From assembly GCA_045538755.1 (NCBI GenBank), contig JAZQEC010000005.1, positions 1 through 64,000 of the forward strand: 64,000 bases of DNA, read 5' to 3'. Origin of the DNA: UBA1738 sp045538755. GTDB taxonomy: Bacteria; Bacillota; Clostridia; UBA1381. Below the pieces are notes generated by a model. It worked only from the letters and a program-made list of their open reading frames with translations. It was not told where the DNA came from and made no database searches. This document shows positions 32,401-40,929 of this stretch, one piece after another; position 1 is the stretch's first letter; each line of letters starts with the position of its first letter. The position numbers were made by a program, and so were the translations under genes.

Positions 32401-33822
32401 ATGCTGGCAAGTGCGTTGTTTAAAGACAAGTGGATAGGACAGGATATTGAAATAAAGGGTATTACAATAGACTCAAGAGAAGCAAAGGACGGCTTTGTCT
32501 TTATATGCATAACAGGTCAGGAACGTGACGGACACGACTTTGCAAAATCCGCAGCCCAAAACGGTGCTTCGGTAATAGTGTCTGAAAGACCTCTTGACAT
32601 AGATGTACCTGTTGTTTGCTATGATAACACAAAGCTTGCTATGGCAGAGCTTTCATCGTATTTTTACGGTGAGCCGGAAAAAAAGCTGAAGCTTGTAGGA
32701 ATTACAGGAACAAACGGAAAAACAACCGTAAGCTATCTTATAAAAAATATACTTGAGACGGCAGGCAAAACCGTCGGCGTTATAGGCACAAACGAAATCC
32801 TTGTAGGGAATAAAGATGTTGGTATAAAATCATCAACACCAACAACTCCAAACTCTTTGGAGCTTCGCAGAATTTTTGCAAAAATGCTTCAAATGGGTGC
32901 AGAGTATGTCGTTATGGAGGTTTCGTCGCACGCACTTGACCTTCATAGGGTAGCAGGACTTACCTACGATGTGGGAATTTTCACGAACCTGACCCGTGAC
33001 CATCTTGACTACCATAAAACAATGGAGAATTATTTTCTGGCAAAGAAAAAGCTTTTCGATATTTCAAAAGTCGGCGTTATAAATGCCGATGATGAATACG
33101 GAGCAAAGCTTTTAGAAAATGCTGGGTGTAGGGTAATGAGCGTTGGAACAAATAATGCAAATCTCAAAGCCGAAAACATAAAAATTGATGCATCAGGTGT
33201 TGAGTTTTCGGTAGAGTATAATGGAAAGACATATCCTGTAAATCTTTGTATATCAGGGCTTTTCAGTGTTTATAACGGGATTTGTGCTATGGCGGCGGCA
33301 CTTTCTCTTGGAATTGATATAGAAACCGTCATTTCCGGAATTTGCACAGCTTGCGGTGTGAAGGGCAGGCTTGAGCGAGTGCCAACCAATACTGATTACT
33401 CGGTTATCATAGACTATGCACACACACCTGACGGACTGGAAAATGTCTTAAATGCGGTTAATGCATTTAAAAAAGGAAAGTGCATTCTGGTATTTGGCTG
33501 CGGCGGTGACCGTGACAGTACAAAGCGTCCAATTATGGGCGAAATCGGTGTACGTCTTTGTGACTTTGCAGTAATAACTTCGGATAATCCCAGAACCGAA
33601 AATCCTGAAAAAATTATTGAAGATATTGTTTCGGGTGTAAAATCGGGAGAATATAAAGTGATTACGAACAGAAAAGAGGCTATCTCTTATGCCCTTTCGA
33701 TTGCAAAAAAGGACGACATCGTCCTTCTTGCCGGAAAAGGACAGGAAACCTATCAGATAATAGGAACGGAAAAAACTCATTTTGATGAGAGAGAAATTGT
33801 AAAAGAGTTATTGGGAGAGTAG
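32401..33822 (+). CDS. murE: UDP-MurNAc-tripeptide synthetase MurE
   Basis: This 473-residue ligase adds the third amino acid to UDP-MurNAc-L-Ala-D-Glu. The ATP site GTNGKTT lies at about 102-108. The substrate motif DNPR at about residue 398 is typical for enzymes that use meso-diaminopimelate, so the wall is of the DAP type. Length is normal. murF starts after one base, and the two genes are probably translationally coupled. Confidence 0.95.
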   Translation: MLASALFKDKWIGQDIEIKGITIDSREAKDGFVFICITGQERDGHDFAKSAAQNGASVIVSERPLDIDVPVVCYDNTKLAMAELSSYFYGEPEKKLKLVGITGTNGKTTVSYLIKNILETAGKTVGVIGTNEILVGNKDVGIKSSTPTTPNSLELRRIFAKMLQMGAEYVVMEVSSHALDLHRVAGLTYDVGIFTNLTRDHLDYHKTMENYFLAKKKLFDISKVGVINADDEYGAKLLENAGCRVMSVGTNNANLKAENIKIDASGVEFSVEYNGKTYPVNLCISGLFSVYNGICAMAAALSLGIDIETVISGICTACGVKGRLERVPTNTDYSVIIDYAHTPDGLENVLNAVNAFKKGKCILVFGCGGDRDSTKRPIMGEIGVRLCDFAVITSDNPRTENPEKIIEDIVSGVKSGEYKVITNRKEAISYALSIAKKDDIVLLAGKGQETYQIIGTEKTHFDEREIVKELLGE

Positions 33823-33823
33823 T

Positions 33824-35191
33824 ATGCAGAGATTAAACGTAAATGACATTTTAAAGGCTACAAGAGGAACGCTTATCTGCGGGACTGCGGATTTTGAAAT
33901 TTCGGGTATAACAACCGATTCCAGAAAAGCAGGTGCGAATATGCTGTTTGTGCCGATTGTCGGAGAAAACAATGATGGTCACGATTATATAGCAAGTGCA
34001 TTTTTGGGCGGTGCAGATGTTGTTATAACACATAAGGATATCCTGCCTGTTACGGGAAAGAACATTATTAAGGTCGAGGACACAAGAATTGCTTTCGGTG
34101 ATATTGCACGCTATTATAAGGAAAAATATAAACTTCCTACTGTGTCAATTACAGGAAGTGTCGGAAAAACCACTACAAAAGATATGATTTCTGCAGTTCT
34201 TGCGATGAAGTATAACACTTTAAAGACACAAGGTAATTTTAATAACGATATAGGGCTTCCGATTACTGTTTTCCGCCTTGAGCAAAAGCACGAAATGGCA
34301 GTTTTAGAAGTGGGTATGTCGCATATGGGTGAGATAAACTATCTTGCGTCGATTGCACGTCCCGATGTCGCAGTTATTACTAATATCGGTATGTCGCATA
34401 TAGAAAATCTTGGTTCGCAGGAAAATATCTATCTGTCAAAAATGCAGATTTGCGATTATTTTGATAAAAACAATCTTCTTGTTGTAAACGGTGACGATAA
34501 GTTTTTGTCGCAGGCTAGCGGAGACTTTGAGATTGTAACCTACGGCATTAAAAATAAAAATTGCGACCTTGTTGCTGAAAATATAGAGAATTTGGGCATT
34601 GACGGAACTCGGCTTACAGTAAAGCTTGATGGCAAAAACCACGAAATATGTGTCAAAATTCCTGGAGAACATAACGTCTATAATGCACTTGCCGCAATCG
34701 CAGTCGGACGCAGATTTGATATCCCGATTGATGATATTGCTGCAGGAATACGTGAATTCCAACTCACAAATATGCGTATGGAAATTAAAAGACATAACAG
34801 CATCGTGATTATCGATGACTGCTACAATGCGTCACCTGACTCAATTCGAGCAGCGGTAAAGGTTCTGTCAGATATAAAAGCAGGCAGAAAGATTGCAATT
34901 TTAGGAGATGTTCTTGAAATGGGAACATTTGCAGAAAAGGAGCTTTATGAAGTCGGACTCGGGATTTGTGGGGTTGATGCAGTGATTGCTGTCGGCGACA
35001 ATGCAAAATATATTGCAAAGGGTGCTGAATTTGCCGGAACTAAAACTGTTATCCGATTCAAAACTGTTGATGAAGCAATCGAATTTTTGCCTGAATTCAT
35101 AAAAGACGGCGACCATATTTTAGTCAAAGCTTCAAGAGGAATGCATTTTGAACGTATCGTAGAAGCGCTTAAAGAGATAAAACGGAGATGA
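33824..35191 (+). CDS. murF: UDP-MurNAc-tripeptide:D-Ala-D-Ala ligase MurF
   Basis: This 455-residue Mur ligase has an ATP site GSVGKTT at about 109-115 and the family blocks GNFNNDIGLP and DDCYNASPDS. It adds D-Ala-D-Ala to the tripeptide. GGGAGAG precedes the ATG within the end of murE. It is followed by mraY 7 bases later. Confidence 0.95.
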   Translation: MQRLNVNDILKATRGTLICGTADFEISGITTDSRKAGANMLFVPIVGENNDGHDYIASAFLGGADVVITHKDILPVTGKNIIKVEDTRIAFGDIARYYKEKYKLPTVSITGSVGKTTTKDMISAVLAMKYNTLKTQGNFNNDIGLPITVFRLEQKHEMAVLEVGMSHMGEINYLASIARPDVAVITNIGMSHIENLGSQENIYLSKMQICDYFDKNNLLVVNGDDKFLSQASGDFEIVTYGIKNKNCDLVAENIENLGIDGTRLTVKLDGKNHEICVKIPGEHNVYNALAAIAVGRRFDIPIDDIAAGIREFQLTNMRMEIKRHNSIVIIDDCYNASPDSIRAAVKVLSDIKAGRKIAILGDVLEMGTFAEKELYEVGLGICGVDAVIAVGDNAKYIAKGAEFAGTKTVIRFKTVDEAIEFLPEFIKDGDHILVKASRGMHFERIVEALKEIKRR

Positions 35192-35198
35192 TTTTTAA

Positions 35199-36227
35199 AT
35201 GAGTGATTTTATTAATGTGATAGAAAGTGCAGCAGGTGGAAGTGTATGGTTTTTACTTTTGCCTATGCTGATAGCCTTTGCTGTTACGGCTGTTTTAGGA
35301 CCAGTGCTTATTCCTTGGCTTCATAAACTGAAGTTTGGTCAGGAAATCTTAGAAATCGGTCCTAACTGGCACAAGAAAAAGGCAGGAACACCTACAATGG
35401 GCGGCATGATGTTTATTGCAGGAATTTTAATTGCTATGCTTGTTGTGCTTGCGTCGGGATTTGATATCCGCCTTTTGATGATGGTTGTTATATCTTTAGG
35501 CTTTGGTTTTATAGGATTTATTGACGACTATGTCAAGGTGGTTAAAAAGAGAAACTTGGGTCTTACTGCAAAGCAGAAGTTTGCACTTCAGGCGATTTTG
35601 GCGGTGATATACATAATTGTATTAAAGGAAACAGGTAATCTTGAAACATCAATCATCGTTCCGTTTATGAAAAATCCGATAGTTTTGCCGTGGTGGCTCT
35701 ATATTGTGTTCATTCTGTTCGTCGTAACGGGAACTGTGAATGCAGTCAACTTAACCGACGGCCTTGACGGGCTTGCGGCAAGTATCACAAGTGTTGTAGC
35801 ATTGTTTTTTGCATCAGCGGCAATTTTAATGAAAGATAGTGTGTCAATATATTTCGCTATGGCGCTTTTGGGCGGATGTATTGCATTTTTGATATTTAAT
35901 AGACACCCTGCAAAGGTGTTTATGGGCGACACAGGCTCGCTGTTTTTAGGAGGAAGTATTTCCACGTTGGCAGTCGGACTTGGTATGCCGCTTATATTAA
36001 TAATTGCGGGCTTTGTGTACCTGTTTGAAACTCTCTCTGTTATAATGCAGGTAGCAAGTTATAAGCTCACTAAAAAACGTATTTTTAAAATGGCGCCCAT
36101 ACATCATCATTTTGAGATGTGCGGCTGGAAGGAAGTTAAAATAGTGTCGGTATTTACCGCTGTTACGCTTGTTTTGTGTATCATTGCATTTCTTGCAATT
36201 ATGCCTGCCGGCGGAATGCTTTATTGA
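35199..36227 (+). CDS. mraY: phospho-MurNAc-pentapeptide translocase MraY
   Basis: This 342-residue, roughly ten-helix membrane enzyme makes lipid I from UDP-MurNAc-pentapeptide and undecaprenyl phosphate. Conserved blocks are KKKAGTPTMGG near the N-terminus, FIDDYVKV, NLTDGLDGLA, GDTGSL and APIHHHFE near the C-terminus. Length is slightly above average. ftsW follows after 14 bases, where murD is usually found in other bacteria. Confidence 0.96.
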   Translation: MSDFINVIESAAGGSVWFLLLPMLIAFAVTAVLGPVLIPWLHKLKFGQEILEIGPNWHKKKAGTPTMGGMMFIAGILIAMLVVLASGFDIRLLMMVVISLGFGFIGFIDDYVKVVKKRNLGLTAKQKFALQAILAVIYIIVLKETGNLETSIIVPFMKNPIVLPWWLYIVFILFVVTGTVNAVNLTDGLDGLAASITSVVALFFASAAILMKDSVSIYFAMALLGGCIAFLIFNRHPAKVFMGDTGSLFLGGSISTLAVGLGMPLILIIAGFVYLFETLSVIMQVASYKLTKKRIFKMAPIHHHFEMCGWKEVKIVSVFTAVTLVLCIIAFLAIMPAGGMLY

Positions 36228-36241
36228 AAGGAAGATTTTAA

Positions 36242-37615
36242 ATGGCTATAAAGGCTGTTAATTCTAAAAAACCTATAAAGAAAAAAAGAAATACCTCGCA
36301 GGAACGTATAAGAAAAGCGGTGCCTTCACATTCTAACAGCACTGCAAAAATAACTCCTGTATCTAAAACTTATGCGTCAGGAAGACGTGCACCAAGCAGA
36401 ATTGCGGCAAGCAGAAGTACAGGAAAAAGTATGGCAAAAAGTGTGAAACACGTAAAAAGACAGCCGACAAAAGGCGGCAGCTCTGGATTTTTAAAAAATC
36501 TGTTTGCATCTGACAGAACGGCAGGAGATATGGATTATACCTTTTTGCTTTTAGTTGGTGTATTAGTGGCGTTCGGACTGATTATGCTGCTTTCTGCATC
36601 AACACCGACTGCGGATATCAAATTCGGAAAAAGTTATTACTTTTTTATACGTCAGTTCGGATATGTTGCAGTTGGAGTAGTTTTGATGCTGGTGCTATCT
36701 AAAATTGATTATAGAAAATTCAAACCGTTTGCCAAGCTGTTTATGATAGTGTGTATAGTGCTTTTGGGTTGCGTATTTCTGCCCGGAATTGGTGTTTCGC
36801 ATAATGGCTCGCACAGATGGATAAACTTAGGTATAACGGAAATTCAACCGTCTGAGTTCACAAAACTTGCGGTTGCAATGTTTTATGCCGCCTTGATTGA
36901 AGACAGAATATATAATTTGGCGGATTTAAAAGACCTTGTAAAAAGCTGTGTATGGATTGGAATTGTAGCGGCACTTATGATGTGCGAGACACATCTTTCA
37001 GGAACTATTGTGCTTTGCGGTATTGCAGGATGCGTTCTTTTGATTGGCGGCGCAAAAATTGACTGGAAGATTTTGGTGTTCGGAGGCGGCTCTTTGGTGG
37101 GGCTTGTATGGGCATATCTTTCACAAAATCCGGAACGAATGGCGCGTATTACGAGCTTTAGAGACCCGTTTGCCGATAGGCTCGGAGACGGATATCAGGT
37201 TATACAGTCCATTTATGCAATCGGTTCAGGCGGATTTTTTGGGAAAGGCCTTGGACAGAGTGTACAGAAATTTTATATACCGGAGCCATATAACGATTTC
37301 ATTTTTGCAATCGTGTGCGAAGAACTCGGTCTTATAGGTGCAGCATTTATTATTATGTTGTTTGCCGCTCTCATTTTGCGTGGAATTAAAATTGCTATGG
37401 AAGCACCTGACACATTTGGCTCGTTGTTGGTTTCAGGAGTTATGGCTCAGGTGGCAATCCAGACCGTGCTTAATATTGCCGTTGCAACGTCATCAGTTCC
37501 AAACACAGGTGTTTCGCTGCCATTCTTCAGCTACGGCGGAACAGCCATTATGATACTTTTGGCAGAAATGGGCATTGTTATGAGTGTTGCGAGGTATTCC
37601 TCAAAGAATATTTAA
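36242..37615 (+). CDS. ftsW: septal glycosyltransferase FtsW with long basic N-terminus
   Basis: This 457-residue SEDS protein has ten membrane helices from about residue 98 to the end and the signature VPNTGVSLPFFSYGG near the C-terminus. It polymerises lipid II with the partner PBP encoded upstream. The first 97 residues are an unusual cytoplasmic extension rich in Lys, Arg and Ser (KKPIKKKRN, SGRRAPSR, VKHVKRQPTK). Usual FtsW proteins have only about 10-50 residues there. SpoVE is an alternative name for sporulation paralogues. GGAAG precedes the ATG. Confidence 0.9.
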   Translation: MAIKAVNSKKPIKKKRNTSQERIRKAVPSHSNSTAKITPVSKTYASGRRAPSRIAASRSTGKSMAKSVKHVKRQPTKGGSSGFLKNLFASDRTAGDMDYTFLLLVGVLVAFGLIMLLSASTPTADIKFGKSYYFFIRQFGYVAVGVVLMLVLSKIDYRKFKPFAKLFMIVCIVLLGCVFLPGIGVSHNGSHRWINLGITEIQPSEFTKLAVAMFYAALIEDRIYNLADLKDLVKSCVWIGIVAALMMCETHLSGTIVLCGIAGCVLLIGGAKIDWKILVFGGGSLVGLVWAYLSQNPERMARITSFRDPFADRLGDGYQVIQSIYAIGSGGFFGKGLGQSVQKFYIPEPYNDFIFAIVCEELGLIGAAFIIMLFAALILRGIKIAMEAPDTFGSLLVSGVMAQVAIQTVLNIAVATSSVPNTGVSLPFFSYGGTAIMILLAEMGIVMSVARYSSKNI

Positions 37616-37632
37616 TTGAAATGGAGAAAAGT

Positions 37633-38745
37633 ATGAAAGTCTTATTTGCAGGCGGTGGAACGGCAGGGCATATAAATCCTGCGCTTTCGATTGCGGACTA
37701 TATGAAGGAGAAGGAAAGTGATTTTGAAGCACTCTTTGTTGGTACCCAAAGAGGCCTTGAAAAAAGACTCGTTCCTGCAGGCGGATATAAAATTAAATAT
37801 ATTGATATTCGTGGATTTAACAGAAAGAACCTTTTAAAAAATGTGTCTGTACTCTATAAATTGCAAAAATCAAAAAGAGATTGCAGAAAGATTATCAGGG
37901 AATTTAAGCCAGATGCGGTTGTATGCACAGGCGGTTATGTTTCGGGCCCTGTCTGTATGGCAGCATATAAGGAAGGCGTTCCTGCGATAATTCACGAACA
38001 GAACGTGTATCCGGGATTGACCGTAAAGGGTGCAGAAAAATATGTTAACTACATTGCTGTAAGCTTTGAAGAAACGTGCCAGCACATAAATAAACCAAAA
38101 AAATGCGTTGTTACAGGAAATCCTGTCCGTAGTGAAATTTTGAGAGCGGAAAAGGAAGCGGCAAGAGCAGAACTGGGACTTTCGGATAAGCCGTTTGTGC
38201 TTGTGTTCGGCGGAAGTTTGGGTGCTGCAAAAATAAACGAAACAATGATAGACGTTTTGAAAAAGCTTATTAAGGATAATGAAATAAGCCTTTTATTCGG
38301 AACAGGCGACCGCAATTTTGCCGGTGTTAGTGAAAGATTAAAACAGGAAGGCATAGAGCTTAACGATGATATAAAAGTTGTGCCATATATTAACAATATG
38401 AGTGCAGTTATGGCGGCGGCAGATGTTGTTGTTTCAAGAGCCGGAGCTATTACCGTTTCGGAAATTGCGGCGCTAGGGAAACCGTCTATACTAATCCCGT
38501 CACCTAATGTTGTGCGCAACCATCAGGAACAGAATGCAAGAGAATTTGAAGCAAAGGGTGCAGCGGTAGTTATAACCGAAGATATTTTGAGTTCAGATGT
38601 TTTGTACGATAAGATAGTTGAAATGACGCTTGATAAGCAAAAGCTGAACGAAATGAGCAAAAATGTAAAGAAGCTGGCAAAATGTGATGCACTTGATGAA
38701 ATCTATGAATTAGTGAAAAAGATAATTAAAAATAAAAAACTCTGA
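37633..38745 (+). CDS. murG: lipid II synthase MurG
   Basis: This 370-residue GT28 enzyme adds GlcNAc to lipid I. The N-terminal GGGTAGHINPAL loop (8-19) and the UDP-GlcNAc site (FGGSLGA, then SRAGAITVSE at about 272-281) are intact. The start MKVLFAGG at 37633 follows GGAG at 6 bases; the reading from 37621 would include that site. The terminator directly after it ends the cluster. Confidence 0.96.
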   Translation: MKVLFAGGGTAGHINPALSIADYMKEKESDFEALFVGTQRGLEKRLVPAGGYKIKYIDIRGFNRKNLLKNVSVLYKLQKSKRDCRKIIREFKPDAVVCTGGYVSGPVCMAAYKEGVPAIIHEQNVYPGLTVKGAEKYVNYIAVSFEETCQHINKPKKCVVTGNPVRSEILRAEKEAARAELGLSDKPFVLVFGGSLGAAKINETMIDVLKKLIKDNEISLLFGTGDRNFAGVSERLKQEGIELNDDIKVVPYINNMSAVMAAADVVVSRAGAITVSEIAALGKPSILIPSPNVVRNHQEQNAREFEAKGAAVVITEDILSSDVLYDKIVEMTLDKQKLNEMSKNVKKLAKCDALDEIYELVKKIIKNKKL

Positions 38746-38765
38746 TTTTTAATCAGAGTTTTTTT
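38735..38765 (+). terminator. terminator of the mra/mur cluster
   Basis: AAAAACTCTGATT pairs with AATCAGAGTTTTT and a T-run follows. It overlaps the last codons of murG. Confidence 0.85.
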
Positions 38766-38834
38766 GCTTTTGACTTGTAATTTTAGTTAAAATGATATAA
38801 AATGCTTTTGTAGTATGCGATTAGGAGGTGCTAA

Positions 38835-40319
38835 ATGGTAAGGAAATCACTATCCGTAATTTGTATTATTGTTTTAATTTTTTCGTTAATGCCTGCGGTT
38901 TTTGCGGAAGATGTTATTTTGGTGCGAAAGGATTTGCCGCAGGGCGGAATGCAAAGTCAAATCGGTGAGGAAATTGTACTAGAAGGCAATATAGGAGTGT
39001 ATTCGGCACACGCAGCGGCAAGCGAAGTTTCTCTTTATGATGTGCTGGAAGAAGGAATGAGGCAGCACCAAGAGATAATAAGCCTCACAAGCTTTGGTTA
39101 TGAAAATACTGATTCTAACAAGAATATGATTTTAGATACGCTTTCTCGTGTGCTTTATGAAAATTATGATATTCTATCCTTTACAGGCTATTATCCTGTT
39201 GCTGTTGGAAATGTTATTACAGGCATAAGCCCTATGTACATTTTTTCGAGTCTTCAGGAGGATATTTCTGCAAGAGAGGCTATGGATGAAAAGATTGACC
39301 AGTACATAGAACTTGCTAAAGATGTGCCGGATACTGTGGGGAAGATACTCGTAATTCACGATGCATTTTCAAAAGATAATGAATATGCCACAGAGGAATT
39401 TGATATTTTTAAGGAAAAAAAGGCTGCAAATCAAGCGCTGGGATTTGATGACAAGGTTATTTTCACACCGTACGGTGCTCTTATAAACGAACGCTCTGTT
39501 TGTCAGGGGATTTCGATTACCCTTGCGGCAATTTATAATAAAATGGGCATTGAAACCGGATTTTGCAAAAGTGATGAAATTAATCATATGTGGAACCTTG
39601 TAAAGGTAGACGGAAAATGGTATCAGCTTGATGCGACGTGGAACGACCCTGATGTTATCACGGGAACAAATTCTTTAGGAGAAAACATTTTGGCGGAAAA
39701 ATGCTTTCATGATTATTTTTTGCTTTCCGATGCGGCTTTTGAAAAACACGGAGACCCCGCGGGCTGGGAATATTACACAGCGCAGGGCAAGGTAAGCTGT
39801 AATGACAATACATACCAAACCGGTCGTATTTACAATGGTCAATACGTGTATAACAATGAAAATTACGGCGGCTGGTACGGAAATATCGGCTATAAAAATG
39901 GCAGATATATAATTGATGTGTGGGCAGTTTGGATATATATAGAAAATAAAAATGAGGTTTCTCTAATTGCTACGGGATTTGAGCCGTTTTACTCTAAGCG
40001 GCTTGAGGCAAATATCATTGCTAGCGAGATATTTGATAAAACTGTAACAACTGATAACGGCGACGGTACAACCTCAAATAGTATCGTTAAAAATATACGA
40101 ATTTTTGCAACGTCTGATGTTGCCTCAAATATTTTGTGCCGATATGCAACCTACCAAGGCAGCAAAATGACCCAATCGGTGACAAGGGCGAAGATATCAG
40201 GTATAGCACAAACAAACGCAGGAGTAATTAGATTTCCTTTGGGACTTGCAAATTTTAAGGTGTTCTTCTGGGAATTGGGTACATTAGAGCCTGTATGCGA
40301 AGCAAGAAGTGTAAATTAA
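38835..40319 (+). CDS. secreted transglutaminase-like protein
   Basis: This 494-residue protein has a signal peptide (1-25, cleavage near VFA-E). A transglutaminase-like domain covers about 150-280, with the cysteine in RSVCQGIS (about 222), the histidine in NHMWN (about 254) and the aspartate in LDATW (about 270), so the triad is complete. The last 200 residues form a beta-rich region similar to cell-surface modules. Such proteins act outside the cell as proteases or cross-linking enzymes. GGAGGTG precedes the ATG. TTGACT at 38771 is a possible -35 with no clear -10 at standard spacing. Confidence 0.85.
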   Translation: MVRKSLSVICIIVLIFSLMPAVFAEDVILVRKDLPQGGMQSQIGEEIVLEGNIGVYSAHAAASEVSLYDVLEEGMRQHQEIISLTSFGYENTDSNKNMILDTLSRVLYENYDILSFTGYYPVAVGNVITGISPMYIFSSLQEDISAREAMDEKIDQYIELAKDVPDTVGKILVIHDAFSKDNEYATEEFDIFKEKKAANQALGFDDKVIFTPYGALINERSVCQGISITLAAIYNKMGIETGFCKSDEINHMWNLVKVDGKWYQLDATWNDPDVITGTNSLGENILAEKCFHDYFLLSDAAFEKHGDPAGWEYYTAQGKVSCNDNTYQTGRIYNGQYVYNNENYGGWYGNIGYKNGRYIIDVWAVWIYIENKNEVSLIATGFEPFYSKRLEANIIASEIFDKTVTTDNGDGTTSNSIVKNIRIFATSDVASNILCRYATYQGSKMTQSVTRAKISGIAQTNAGVIRFPLGLANFKVFFWELGTLEPVCEARSVN

Positions 40320-40382
40320 AAATGCGCACTTGTAATCCTGTCCATATTTTTTAAAATCTTCAATAAAATTTCTTATATTATA

Positions 40383-40411
40383 TGGACTTTTTGTAAAAAA
40401 TGTAGTATTAT
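40383..40411 (+). promoter_or_regulatory. promoter of rsfS
   Basis: TGGACT (40383-40388) and TATTAT (40406-40411) are 17 bases apart. Confidence 0.6.
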
Positions 40412-40450
40412 ATAAGTTGGGTTATTTTAATTTAGAAAGGATTTAACTTT

Positions 40451-40789
40451 ATGGACAGGTTAAAGATAATTGTAAAGGCTCTTGACGATAAACGTGCAAC
40501 GGATATTGATGTTTTAGAAATTTCCGAGCTTACGTCAATCGGCGATTACTTTGTAATTTGCACTTGCTCATCGAATGTGCAGGTAAGGGCTTGTGCCGAC
40601 GAGGCTGAAGAAAAAATGAAAGAGGCAGGCTATCCGCCTTTGCACGTTGAGGGATATCGTGGCGGAAGTTGGATACTGCTTGATTGTGATGATATTATTG
40701 TTCATATAATGGACAGGCAGACAAGAGAATTTTATGCTTTAGAGCGGTTATGGGACGATGCAAAAAAACTTGAAATATCGGCTGAATAA
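40451..40789 (+). CDS. rsfS: ribosomal silencing factor RsfS
   Basis: This 112-residue protein matches RsfS along its length, with the conserved blocks SIGDYFVICTCSS and HVEGYRGGSWILLD and the VHIM segment. It binds ribosomal protein L14 and blocks subunit joining in starvation. GAAAGGA precedes the ATG. It is commonly found beside nadD; here nadD is absent and leuS follows instead. Confidence 0.93.
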   Translation: MDRLKIIVKALDDKRATDIDVLEISELTSIGDYFVICTCSSNVQVRACADEAEEKMKEAGYPPLHVEGYRGGSWILLDCDDIIVHIMDRQTREFYALERLWDDAKKLEISAE

Positions 40790-40820
40790 ATTTCCATATC
40801 GCCGTTTTTGCTTAGAGAAG

Positions 40821-40871
40821 GACATTTGTGCAGTGCTTTGCACTTTAAAAGTGGGATTTTTAGAAAATGTC
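40821..40871 (+). promoter_or_regulatory. structured leader before leuS
   Basis: GACATTT (40821-40827) pairs with AAATGTC (40865-40871) and encloses two small stems (GTGCA/TGCAC and CACTT/AAGTG). There is no T-box signature, so the function is not clear. Confidence 0.35.
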
Positions 40872-40929
40872 TTTTAGAAGTGATAGTATATATTAACATT
40901 GTCAATTAATGAAAGGATTGGTCATACCG

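Noticed and set aside
40790..40929. T-box riboswitch for leuS
   Set aside because: The conserved T-box sequence and an antiterminator/terminator pair are absent.
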